Assembly (NCBI RefSeq): GCF_036881715.1
Contig: NZ_JBAKBF010000006.1
Coordinates: forward strand, 186,001-250,000
Length of the DNA stretch: 64,000 nucleotides
Direction: 5' to 3'
Source: Pannonibacter anstelovis
GTDB taxonomy: Bacteria > Pseudomonadota > Alphaproteobacteria > Rhizobiales > Stappiaceae
Shown here in pieces: positions 56,671-64,000 of the stretch. Every line of letters begins with the position of its first letter. Positions within the stretch are counted from its first letter, which is position 1. The notes beneath the pieces were generated by a model. That model saw only the letters and a list, made by a program, of their open reading frames with translations. It ran no database searches and was not told the origin of the DNA. The position numbers and the translations under genes were made by a program.

Positions 56671-56744
56671 GGCCTCGTGGCGGAGTGGTTACGCAGCGGA
56701 TTGCAAATCCGTCCACCCCGGTTCGATTCCGGGCGAGGCCTCCA
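56671..56744 (+). tRNA. tRNA-Cys (anticodon GCA)
   Basis: 74 nt with encoded CCA. Acceptor GGCCTCG/CGAGGCC, D-arm GCGGAGTGGTTACGC, anticodon stem GCGGA/TCCGT with loop TTGCAAA (GCA), T-arm CCCGGTTCGATTCCGGG, discriminator T as usual for tRNA-Cys. Confidence 0.97.
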
Positions 56745-56779
56745 TTTCCCCCTCTACATTCTATAAAACGGCAGCACGG

Positions 56780-59158
56780 TTACAGTGCCCTGCCTTGCGC
56801 TTCGAGCAGGTCCGTAGCTTGATCCGCGGTCATCGGCAGGCCAAGGAAGTAGCCTTGCGCCTCCGGGCAGCCGATTGCGCGCAGTGCATGGACCTGCTCC
56901 TCGCGCTCGACGCCCTCGGCGATAACCCGCAGCTTGAGCTTTTGCCCGAGCGTCACCACAGCCTCCGCAATCCCCCTGTCACTTTCGTCCCGGTCAATGT
57001 GGCGCACCAGGCCTTCATCGATCTTCAGCCGGGAGACAGGGAACCGCCTGAGCGAGGCAAGACTTGAATGCCCCTTGCCAAAATCATCGATGGCCAGGCC
57101 CACACCCAGCGCATGCAACTCGGCCATGACCGCCACCGCCCTCTCCACGTTCTGCATCAGAACGCCTTCAGTGATTTCAAGCTCCAGCAGCCCAGGCCCG
57201 AGGCCTGCCTGCCGGAGGGCATCCATGACGGTCCGGGTCCAGTCCGGATCGCTGAACTGTTGCGGCGCAATATTGATGCTGACCTTGAAGCCGGACAGTC
57301 CTTTCTCCTGCCAGAGGCGCGCCTGCTCCACGGCTTGCTGGAGGACCACGTGGCCGAGTTCACAAATCAGCCCCGCCTCTTCCATCAGCGGCACGAAATA
57401 GCGTGGCATGATCAGGCCTTCGAAAGGATTTTCCCAGCGCACAAGCCCTTCGAAGCCGGTAATCCGGTTCTCGGCAAGATCAATCTGCGGCTGATAATGC
57501 AGGGCGAATTCTCCGTTCCGGAGGGCACGGCGGATCCCTTCCAGCATCTGCAGCTTGCAGGAAGAAGTCTGTCCCTCCTCCGGTGAATAGAGATGAAAGG
57601 TATTCCGGCCAGCGCGTTTGGCTGTGTACATCGCAGTATCGGCGCACTGGACAAGCGCGGCGGCATCCGTTGCATCATCCGGGTAGCAGGCAGCCCCCAT
57701 GCTGCAGGTCACATGAAAGGACTGCCCAGCCAGTTGCACCGGCAAAGAGAGCTTCTCCTTCAGTTCACGCAAGAAGGCAGGCATTTCACCGGCGGACGCA
57801 ACCGCTCCTTCCAGAATCAGGACAAACTCGTCTCCCCCAAGCCGCAAGACCTTCCCGCGCCCTCGAACCTCCTCGCTCAATCTGGACGCCATCGCGAGCA
57901 GAAGGCGGTCACCGGCGGTATGCCCCAGGCTGTCATTGACGGTCTTGAAGTTGTCGAGATCGACGAAGACCACGGCCACGCGCTCTTCCGGCCGGCTCAC
58001 TCGCTCCAGAGCCGCATCAATGGAGTTTTCGAGCTGGCTGCGGTTTGGCAGACTGGTGAGAGGATCGTGGTGGGCAAGAAAGCGGATCTGCTCTTCGGCG
58101 CGCTTGCGTTCAATGGCAATGGCAGCAATACGGGCCGTATCAGCAATCAGCCTGTCTTCCACCGGTCCAGGCAGCCCTGGTGTACTCTTGTAAATCGCGA
58201 AGGTGCCCAGCACCCGGTCGTCAAGCGACATGATGGGAGTAGACCAGCAGCAGCGCAGCCCGAACTGCGTGGCGAGCGGATGATAATTTGCCCAGAGCGG
58301 ATCGGTCTGAATTTCGGCAACCGTCACAGGCCTTCGCATGAAGGCAGCCGTGCCGCAGGATCCGACGCTGGGACCAATTTCAACGCCATCGATTGCGTCG
58401 CAATAGGCCTTTGGCAGGCTGGGCGCAGCCCCGTGGCGCAAATGCCGCCCGTCTTCATCCAGAAGCAGAACGGAGCAGACCGCACCATCCAGCTGCCCCT
58501 CGATCAGGCGAACCATACACTCCAGTACATCACCGAGAGGCGCACTGGAGGCAATCATCTCCAGCACATGCGCCTGAGCATCACGCAAGCCATCAGCCTT
58601 ACGCCGCTCGGTAATGTCCCGGCAAACGCCGAAAAGGCCGACGATGTTCCCCTGATCGTCCCGGAGCGGATATTTCGAGGATGCAAACCAGCGGCGGGCA
58701 CCATTGGGCTGAATGATGCCCTCCTCCTTGTCGATCATGGGGATTCCGGTGCGCAGAACCTTTCTCTCTTCCCTGAAAAAGCCCATGGCGACAGAAAAGG
58801 GATGCAGCTCGAGATCCGTCTTGCCGACCAGACTGTCCGCCGACTCCAGCCCAAGATCGGCTGCAACGGCACGATTGGCGAGCACAAACCGGCAGCGGGT
58901 ATCCTTGATGAAGAGGTAATCAGCCACCTGATCAAACATGGTGCGCAGCCAGACACGTTCCTGCAGGAACTGTTCCTGCAGGCGCAAGCTGCTCTCACCC
59001 GTGACGTGTCCGCCTTTCTGCAGGTCTTCCATCAGAACGCCCAATTCGCTGCCCAACTCGCGGCTCAGTTTCCGGCCCGGCGCGCCATCTGAATCACCAG
59101 CGGCCGCGCTATTTATTTTACCGTAAGTAGAAATTACAGGCTTCCATTTGGAGTTCAT
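56780..59158 (-). CDS. PAS-GAF-GGDEF-EAL cyclic-di-GMP signalling protein
   Basis: 792 residues. Domain order: PAS about 70-190 (QVADYLFIKDTRCRFVLANRAVA), GAF about 200-350, GGDEF about 360-525 with intact GGDEF at 441-445, EAL about 535-785. The EAL signature reads EGL at 570-572 (FEGLVRW), otherwise catalytic blocks are there (ELEITEGVLMQN, IDDFGKGHSS, VIAEGVE). It may make or break c-di-GMP depending on ligand. The inhibitory RxxD before GGDEF is missing (RGRG), so product feedback may be lost. ATG 59158 follows AGGGG. Transcribed toward tRNA-Cys. Confidence 0.93.
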   Translation of the reverse strand: MNSKWKPVISTYGKINSAAAGDSDGAPGRKLSRELGSELGVLMEDLQKGGHVTGESSLRLQEQFLQERVWLRTMFDQVADYLFIKDTRCRFVLANRAVAADLGLESADSLVGKTDLELHPFSVAMGFFREERKVLRTGIPMIDKEEGIIQPNGARRWFASSKYPLRDDQGNIVGLFGVCRDITERRKADGLRDAQAHVLEMIASSAPLGDVLECMVRLIEGQLDGAVCSVLLLDEDGRHLRHGAAPSLPKAYCDAIDGVEIGPSVGSCGTAAFMRRPVTVAEIQTDPLWANYHPLATQFGLRCCWSTPIMSLDDRVLGTFAIYKSTPGLPGPVEDRLIADTARIAAIAIERKRAEEQIRFLAHHDPLTSLPNRSQLENSIDAALERVSRPEERVAVVFVDLDNFKTVNDSLGHTAGDRLLLAMASRLSEEVRGRGKVLRLGGDEFVLILEGAVASAGEMPAFLRELKEKLSLPVQLAGQSFHVTCSMGAACYPDDATDAAALVQCADTAMYTAKRAGRNTFHLYSPEEGQTSSCKLQMLEGIRRALRNGEFALHYQPQIDLAENRITGFEGLVRWENPFEGLIMPRYFVPLMEEAGLICELGHVVLQQAVEQARLWQEKGLSGFKVSINIAPQQFSDPDWTRTVMDALRQAGLGPGLLELEITEGVLMQNVERAVAVMAELHALGVGLAIDDFGKGHSSLASLRRFPVSRLKIDEGLVRHIDRDESDRGIAEAVVTLGQKLKLRVIAEGVEREEQVHALRAIGCPEAQGYFLGLPMTADQATDLLEAQGRAL

Positions 59159-59428
59159 GTCTTTTCCCCTGAGGCAACCCGCTGCGTATTTCAAGACATC
59201 TCATAATTTAGAATCATAAGCTTGAATAAACCGCAAAGGATCAACTTGCCGGCCTCAACTTGCCTAAAATTGAACTGAAGTCCGGCAGCGAAGACGGCTC
59301 CACGCCGCGAGCAAGCAGCTTCATGACCGGACAGCGGCAAAAAAACCTTTTGCCGTATGCTGATATCAGGTTACCTCCAGCCTGTGCCGTTCCGGCCGGC
59401 GGCGGCACAGGCAAGCATAGAGAGCGCG

Positions 59429-60448
59429 ATGAAACACGGCGGTGATCTGTTTCAAGCCATGGAAACCTATGGCGGAGCGGAGGAAGACTGGCTGGACTTG
59501 TCCACCGGCATCAATCCGCATGCCTATGCTGTTCCGGCTGGCCTGCCGCCTGCCGCATGGACCCGCCTGCCCTCGCAGACTGCGCTTAAAGGCCTTCTGA
59601 AAGCAGCTCGTGCTGCCTATCAGGTGCCCGCGCATCTCGGGCTTGCCGCAGCGCCGGGCACGCAGGTCATCCTTCCGCATCTGCCTGCCCTGCTGCCGGA
59701 AGGCAGCGTCACTATCGCCGGCCCCACCTACTCCAGCCACGGCGATGCCTGGCGGGCGGCAGGGCGGCAGGTGATTGAAACTTCAGACATTTTTCGCGAG
59801 GGGCCAGAAGGCCGGATTGCCCTCATCGTCACCCCCAACAATCCGGATGGCCGCTGGCATGAACCGCAGGCGCTTCTGAAGCTTGCCGGAGACATGCAGC
59901 AGCGCGGCGGCTTTCTGGTGGTGGACGAGGCCTTTGCCGACGTGGAGCCGTCCCGCAGTCTGCTGCCGCATCTGACAGACGAGCCGGTGCTGGTGCTGCG
60001 CTCCTTCGGCAAGTTTTTTGGCCTGGCGGGGGTGCGGCTTGGATTTCTGGCGGGTCCCCGGCTCATGACGGATGCACTCGCCCAGCGCCTTGAAAGCTGG
60101 TCGGTCAGCGGCCCGGCGCTGGAAGTTGGCACGCTCGCCTTGCAGGATCTGGACTGGCAAGCTGCCATGCGCAAGACCTTGACGCAGGAGATGGCAGTAC
60201 TTGAGGACGGGCTGCGGGCTGCCGGCCTTGCGATCCGCGGCGGCACATCGCTCTACGTGCTGGCGGGGCATCCAGATGCCGCCCGCCTGCATCAGGCGCT
60301 GGCGCAGCGCCGCATCTGGGTGCGTGCCTTCGACTATGCCCCCAGCTGGCTGCGCTTTGGCCTGCCCGGCTCGCCGGAAGGCCTTGCCCGTCTGCAGCAG
60401 GCGCTAGCCGAAGCCATGGCATCACACGACGAGGCAACACCGTGCTGA
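59429..60448 (+). CDS. cobC: L-threonine-O-3-phosphate decarboxylase CobC (Salmonella CobD)
   Basis: 339 residues, fold-type I PLP enzyme of the aminotransferase family. It decarboxylates threonine phosphate to aminopropanol phosphate, the linker of the nucleotide loop. LDLSTGINPHAY (22-33), TPNNPDG (135-141), VVDEAF (164-169) and the PLP Lys195 in SFGKFFGLAG are all visible. Start ATG 59429 is the CobC start; the frame extends 24 codons up. Its end overlaps cobD's GTG by 7 bp. No riboswitch is seen upstream, unlike the other cob operon. Confidence 0.94.
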   Translation: MKHGGDLFQAMETYGGAEEDWLDLSTGINPHAYAVPAGLPPAAWTRLPSQTALKGLLKAARAAYQVPAHLGLAAAPGTQVILPHLPALLPEGSVTIAGPTYSSHGDAWRAAGRQVIETSDIFREGPEGRIALIVTPNNPDGRWHEPQALLKLAGDMQQRGGFLVVDEAFADVEPSRSLLPHLTDEPVLVLRSFGKFFGLAGVRLGFLAGPRLMTDALAQRLESWSVSGPALEVGTLALQDLDWQAAMRKTLTQEMAVLEDGLRAAGLAIRGGTSLYVLAGHPDAARLHQALAQRRIWVRAFDYAPSWLRFGLPGSPEGLARLQQALAEAMASHDEATPC

Positions 60449-61416
60449 GTGATCCGCTGGCGCTCTGGCTGCTGCTCGGAGCCATAATGCTGGATGCCGT
60501 TATCGGGGATCCGGACTGGCTGTGGCGGCGCCTGCCGCATCCGGTCGTCTGGATCGGCAAGCTGATCAGTCTTCTGGACGGCAAGCTCAACCGCGCAAGC
60601 TGGTCCGCCGCCTTGCGCCGTTTGGCTGGCATACTGACGCTTGTCCTGCTGGTGGCAGGAGGTGCCGGTACCGGCTTTCTTCTGCAGACGGGCCTTTCCG
60701 CCTTGCCCTATGGCGAGGCTGGAATCATTGTCATCGCCGCCGTATTCCTTGCCCAGAACAGCCTCTATGTGCATGTGAAGGCCGTCGCCGATGGCCTGCG
60801 TGAGGGCGGCCTAGCGGGCGGACGCAGGGCCGTATCCATGATCGTGGGGCGCGATCCGGAGCAACTGGACGAAAGCGGCGTCTCCCGCGCCGCCATCGAA
60901 TCCTGCGCCGAGAATTTCTCCGACGGAGTCGCAGCCCCTGTCTTCTGGTTCGCCGTGCTCGGCCTGCCGGGGCTCATTGCCTATAAGGCCGTCAACACGG
61001 CCGATTCCATGATCGGGCACAAGACGGCGCGGCATCAGGACTTCGGCTGGGCTTCGGCACGCTTCGATGACCTGATCAATCTGCCCGCGTCGCGGCTTTC
61101 GGCGCTGTTCATCGCGCTTGCCGCGCCTCTGACGGGAGGCTCGCCTGTCCGGGCCCTGTCCACAGTTCTCCGTGATGCCGGACTGCACCGTTCCCCGAAT
61201 GCAGGCTGGCCGGAAGCGGCGATGGCCGGAGCGCTCGGCGTCGCACTGGCTGGCCCGCGCGCCTATGCCACCTACCGGGTGGAAGATCCCTTCATGAACC
61301 CTGAGGGACGCAAGGATGCCGGCGAAGCGGACATCCGCCGTGCCCTGCATGTGCTTGCAGGGGCTTGCGCAATCGAGGCTTTGCTGGTTCTCATCATGGC
61401 TCTGGTATTATCCTGA
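60442..61416 (+). CDS. cobD: Adenosylcobinamide-phosphate synthase CobD (CbiB)
   Basis: 324 residues, integral membrane protein with about five hydrophobic stretches. DAVIGDPDWLWRRLPHPVVWIGKLI (18-43) and SCAENFSDGVAAPVFW, NTADSMIGHKT are the family's signature blocks. Joins aminopropanol phosphate to adenosylcobyric acid. Translation starts at a GTG (60442) inside the end of cobC, so the two are coupled. Confidence 0.95.
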   Translation: MLSDPLALWLLLGAIMLDAVIGDPDWLWRRLPHPVVWIGKLISLLDGKLNRASWSAALRRLAGILTLVLLVAGGAGTGFLLQTGLSALPYGEAGIIVIAAVFLAQNSLYVHVKAVADGLREGGLAGGRRAVSMIVGRDPEQLDESGVSRAAIESCAENFSDGVAAPVFWFAVLGLPGLIAYKAVNTADSMIGHKTARHQDFGWASARFDDLINLPASRLSALFIALAAPLTGGSPVRALSTVLRDAGLHRSPNAGWPEAAMAGALGVALAGPRAYATYRVEDPFMNPEGRKDAGEADIRRALHVLAGACAIEALLVLIMALVLS

Positions 61417-61452
61417 TGCCATGATCCATGAAAACACTGGCCGGACCGTGAG

Positions 61453-62061
61453 ATGATCCCGTTTTCCGCAGCTGCCGAGAATAACAAATCCCCCATCCTC
61501 GAAATCCTGAAAGACGCCTTTGCCGGGTCAAGCCGCGTGCTGGAAATCGCCAGCGGCACGGGCCAGCACGCGGTGCATTTCGCCAGGAACCTGCCACATC
61601 TCGTCTGGCAGCCCAGCGATCTGCCAGAGCACCTTTCGGGCCTTGAACAGCGGATCGTCGAAACCGACCTCGACAACATCGAGGAACCGCTGGAGCTAGA
61701 CGTGCTCGACCTGCCCTGGCCGACGCCGGACCGGGAGGCAGACGACGCCTTCGACGCGATCTACACCTCCAACAGTCTGCACATCGTCAGCTGGGAGGGC
61801 GTGGAAGCGTTCTTTGAAGGGGTTGGCGAAACGCTGGCAGAAGGCGGCACGCTCGCCATCTATGGTGCCTTCAAATATGGCGGGGCCTTCACCACCCCCA
61901 GCAACGAGGCCTTCGACCAGAGCCTGCGCAAGAAGGACCCGAAAAGCGGGCTGCGCGACTTTGAGAAAGTCGATGCTCTCGCCCGCGCCATTGGCCTGAC
62001 GCTGCTTGCAGACCATGCGATGCCGGCCAACAACCAGCTGCTGATCTACCGGCGGGGCTGA
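61453..62061 (+). CDS. DUF938-family SAM-dependent methyltransferase
   Basis: 202 residues. SAM motif I VLEIASGTGQHAVHF (about 30-44) and motif II-like QPSDLPEHL, AIYTSNSLHIVSWEGVEAFFEG. DUF938 proteins are class I methyltransferases of unknown substrate. It begins 36 bp after cobD, so may be cotranscribed, but no link to cobalamin is known. Confidence 0.88.
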   Translation: MIPFSAAAENNKSPILEILKDAFAGSSRVLEIASGTGQHAVHFARNLPHLVWQPSDLPEHLSGLEQRIVETDLDNIEEPLELDVLDLPWPTPDREADDAFDAIYTSNSLHIVSWEGVEAFFEGVGETLAEGGTLAIYGAFKYGGAFTTPSNEAFDQSLRKKDPKSGLRDFEKVDALARAIGLTLLADHAMPANNQLLIYRRG

Positions 62062-62075
62062 GCCTTGCTTTCCCG

Positions 62076-62102
62076 ACAGGTCCCGGCACAAGGCCGGGAC
62101 GG
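62076..62102. repeat. Third copy of the CCCGGCACAAGGCCGGG repeat
   Basis: ACAGGTCCCGGCACAAGG followed by CCGGGACGG, identical to the core of the pair at 21266-21426. Placed 15 bp after the stop of the DUF938 gene and upstream of the convergent pccB terminator. Confidence 0.8.
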
Positions 62103-62135
62103 CGTGGCGACTGGATCAACCGCCTGAAGCAGTAA

Positions 62136-62163
62136 AAAGGCGCGAGCCCCATTGGGGCTCGCG
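62136..62163 (-). terminator. Rho-independent terminator of pccB
   Basis: CGCGAGCCCC / GGGGCTCGCG (62141-62150 and 62154-62163), 10-bp stem with a 3-nt loop, followed on the minus strand by CCTTTTT. It is 8 bp past the pccB stop. Confidence 0.88.
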
Positions 62164-62171
62164 TCTGTTGC

Positions 62172-63704
62172 TCAGAGCGGAATGTTGTCATGCTTTTTCC
62201 AGGGCAGCTCTTCCTGCTTGGAGCGCAGGAGCGCAAGGGCGCGGGAGACACGCTTGCGGGTGGAATGCGGCATGATCACTTCATCAATGTAGCCGCGCTC
62301 GGCCGCGACGAAGGGATTGGCGAAGCGGTCCTCGTAATCCTTGGTACGCTTGGCGATCTTGTCCTTGTCGGAAAGCTCGGAGCGGTAGAGGATTTCGACA
62401 GCGCCCTTGGCCCCCATCACCGCGATTTCGGCGCTCGGCCAGGCGTAGTTTATGTCGCCGCCAATGTGCTTTGAGCTCATCACGTCATAGGCCCCGCCAT
62501 AGGCCTTGCGGGTGATGACGGTAATTTTCGGCACCGTTGCCTCGGCATAGGCAAACAGCAGCTTGGCGCCGTGCTTGATCAGCCCGCCATATTCTTGCGC
62601 CGTTCCCGGCAGGAAGCCCGGCACATCGACGAAGGTGACGATCGGAATATTGAAACAGTCGCAGAAGCGCACGAAACGGGCAGCCTTGCGGCTGGCGTCG
62701 CTGTCCAGAACCCCGGCCAGCACCATCGGCTGGTTGGCGATGATGCCCACGGTGCGCCCCTCAAGGCGGCCGAAACCGGTGATGATATTCTTCGCAAAGC
62801 CCGCCTGGATCTCGAAGAAATCCCCTTCGTCCAGCGTCTTCAGCACAAGCTCCTTCATGTCATAGGGCTTGTTCGGATTGTCTGGCACCAGCGTGTCGAG
62901 GCTCATGTCGATGCGGGAGGGATCGTCGTGGCAATCCACCTCCGGCACATCGGCAAGATTGTTCACCGGCAGAAAATCGATGAGGCGGCGCATCTCAAGC
63001 AGCGCCTCCACATCATTCTCGAAGGCACCGTCCGCGATGGAGGACTTCGTGGTGTGGATGCTGGCGCCGCCCAGTTCCTCGGAGGTCACCGTCTCGTTGG
63101 TCACGGTCTTCACCACATCCGGCCCGGTGACGAACATGTAGGACGTGTCGCGCACCATGAAGATGAAGTCGGTCATCGCAGGAGAATAAACGTCACCGCC
63201 CGCGCAAGGACCCATGATCAGCGAGATCTGCGGAATGACGCCAGAGGCCGTGACATTGCGCTGGAACACCTCGCCGTAACCGGCCAGTGCCGCGACACCT
63301 TCCTGAATGCGCGCGCCGCCGGCATCGAACAGGCCGATGATGGGCGCTCGGTTCTTCAGTGCCATGTCCTGGATCTTGATGATTTTTTGAGCATGGGTCT
63401 CGGACAGGGAACCGCCGAAGACCGTAAAGTCCTTGGAAAAAACATAGACGACGCGGCCATTTACGGTGCCCCACCCGGTGACGACGCCATCGCCGGGGAT
63501 ATGCGCTTCGTCCATGCCGAAGTCCGTGCAGCGGTGCTGCTTGAACATGTCGAATTCCTCGAAGGACCCTTCGTCCAGCAGGATGTCGATCCGCTCACGC
63601 GCCGTCAGCTTGCCGCGCCCGTGCTGGGCGTCAATACGGCGCTGCCCGCCTCCCAGCCGCGCTGTCTCGCGCCGGTGCTCCAGTTCGGCCAGGATATCCT
63701 TCAT
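62172..63704 (-). CDS. pccB: Propionyl-CoA carboxylase beta subunit (carboxyltransferase)
   Basis: 510 residues, standard for PccB. Carboxyltransferase: LTARERIDILLDEGSFEEFD, HIPGDGVVTGWGTVNGR, GGSLSETHAQKI, DAGGARIQEGVAALAGYGEVF, GPCAGGDVYSPAMTDFIFMV. N- and C-halves each form a crotonase-like fold (C-terminal: VPGFLPGTAQEYGGLIKHGAKLLFAYAEATVPKITVITRKAYGGAYDVM). Transfers CO2 from biotin of PccA (23375-25387) to propionyl-CoA giving methylmalonyl-CoA. ATG at 63704 (a second ATG at 63707) follows AGAGGCGG. Confidence 0.95.
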   Translation of the reverse strand: MKDILAELEHRRETARLGGGQRRIDAQHGRGKLTARERIDILLDEGSFEEFDMFKQHRCTDFGMDEAHIPGDGVVTGWGTVNGRVVYVFSKDFTVFGGSLSETHAQKIIKIQDMALKNRAPIIGLFDAGGARIQEGVAALAGYGEVFQRNVTASGVIPQISLIMGPCAGGDVYSPAMTDFIFMVRDTSYMFVTGPDVVKTVTNETVTSEELGGASIHTTKSSIADGAFENDVEALLEMRRLIDFLPVNNLADVPEVDCHDDPSRIDMSLDTLVPDNPNKPYDMKELVLKTLDEGDFFEIQAGFAKNIITGFGRLEGRTVGIIANQPMVLAGVLDSDASRKAARFVRFCDCFNIPIVTFVDVPGFLPGTAQEYGGLIKHGAKLLFAYAEATVPKITVITRKAYGGAYDVMSSKHIGGDINYAWPSAEIAVMGAKGAVEILYRSELSDKDKIAKRTKDYEDRFANPFVAAERGYIDEVIMPHSTRKRVSRALALLRSKQEELPWKKHDNIPL

Positions 63705-63909
63705 CATCCGCCTCTTCAGAAAAAAACATCTGCCGCAGGGTCTAGCATGCCGGGGCCAAAGGCGAGAAGTCAGCACAAAGAAGGACCTTTGCCGTTAACT
63801 CGGGACATTGCACAACTTCTAGGCACATGAGCGTGAAGATTGTTCTTTTGCAGCCTGCGCGGATTTGCCATGCTTGCCTAAATGAACAGCAATAACGGCG
63901 GGGTACGGA

Positions 63910-64000
63910 ATGGCGCCAGAGCGGGAGGTCTTCAATGAGATGCTGGGGGCAGACGGGCGGCCAAGGCCGGCCTACGCAAGACTGGCCGAATGGCTCGACA
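63910..64000 (+). CDS. Circularly permuted ATP-grasp protein (5' end only)
   Basis: 30 codons: MAPEREVFNEMLGADGRPRP then AYARLAEWLD, cut by the window end. The FxEMxGxDGxxRPxY start matches circularly permuted ATP-grasp type 2 proteins (DUF404/DUF407), which usually head an operon with an alpha-E domain protein, a transglutaminase-like protein and a proteasome-type protease. Those would lie outside the window. The start has a GGGG site upstream. Only the N-terminus is visible, so the assignment is tentative. Confidence 0.7.
   Translation, partial: MAPEREVFNEMLGADGRPRPAYARLAEWLD

Noticed and set aside
57593..59092. 499-codon plus-strand frame
   Set aside because: Antisense to the GGDEF-EAL gene.
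62571..63830. 419-codon plus-strand frame
   Set aside because: Antisense to pccB.
1..64000. Prophage, insertion sequence or defence system
   Set aside because: No integrase, transposase, phage structural, restriction, toxin-antitoxin or CRISPR gene is seen on either strand.

Overview
The window comes from a high-GC alphaproteobacterium. The indicators are the C4-type 5-aminolevulinate synthase, a PopZ-family pole organizer, the gene order pcm-tolC-popZ-valS, a DUF2155 protein, the CobN/CobW cobalamin nomenclature set, and a LiuR/isovaleryl-CoA dehydrogenase cluster. The order is probably Rhodospirillales-like or Hyphomicrobiales-like, but I cannot fix it from sequence alone. No insertion sequence, phage or CRISPR array is visible, so this is ordinary chromosome with a few regulated transport and cofactor islands.

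Layout. 0-2.6 kb: a leucine-degradation operon on the minus strand (MerR regulator LiuR, hotdog thioesterase, GNAT, isovaleryl-CoA dehydrogenase cut by the window edge). 2.6-7.5 kb: MgtE Mg2+ channel, a DUF2254 membrane protein coupled to a small secreted Cys protein, tRNA-Leu(GAG), a lone FliN-type protein and lipB. 7.6-13.5 kb: Tat-exported 5'-nucleotidase, a small membrane protein, a Cache-domain chemoreceptor and a GAF protein. 13.7-19.6 kb: an oligopeptide-type ABC importer split into two divergent units around an XRE-cupin regulator and a 34-bp palindrome. 19.6-22.7 kb: GlxA/FtrA-type regulator divergent from a rhodanese, then an EamA transporter behind an FMN riboswitch (RibN). 22.7-27.6 kb: HAD phosphatase coupled to PccA, a PAS-GGDEF diguanylate cyclase, folB and a small secreted protein. 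27.6-35.7 kb: cobalamin operon (cobU-cobW-cobN-cobO-cobQ) behind an adenosylcobalamin riboswitch, with a 32-codon leader ORF just before cobU. 35.9-43.2 kb: tRNA-Asn, then a ferric-siderophore operon (FecI-type sigma, FecR, TonB receptor, FhuD, FhuB) that lacks its ATPase. 43.4-48.1 kb: LysR/YdcZ pair, TetR regulator with repeated operator-like sites, UDP-glucuronate epimerase and hemA. 48.8-56.7 kb: unknown exported protein, DUF2155 protein, valS, popZ, tolC, pcm and tRNA-Cys. 56.8-64 kb: PAS-GAF-GGDEF-EAL protein, cobC-cobD, DUF938 methyltransferase, pccB and the first codons of a circularly permuted ATP-grasp protein.

How it fits together. Branched-chain and odd-chain acyl-CoA breakdown (isovaleryl-CoA dehydrogenase, PccA, PccB) leads to propionyl- and methylmalonyl-CoA. 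In such bacteria that route normally needs adenosylcobalamin, and late cobalamin assembly is encoded twice over in this window (cobU-cobQ operon and cobC-cobD). Two riboswitches sense cofactors: adenosylcobalamin for the cob operon and FMN for riboflavin uptake. Several regulators sit next to clear palindromes (LiuR, XRE-cupin, LysR, TetR), so candidate operators can be named. Two c-di-GMP proteins, a chemoreceptor and a FliN-like protein indicate a motile/sessile lifestyle.

The most notable candidates are the leader ORF between the cobalamin riboswitch and cobU, the FMN-riboswitch/EamA pairing, the siderophore operon without an ATPase, and three copies of a palindromic repeat. I found no clearly new multigene system.
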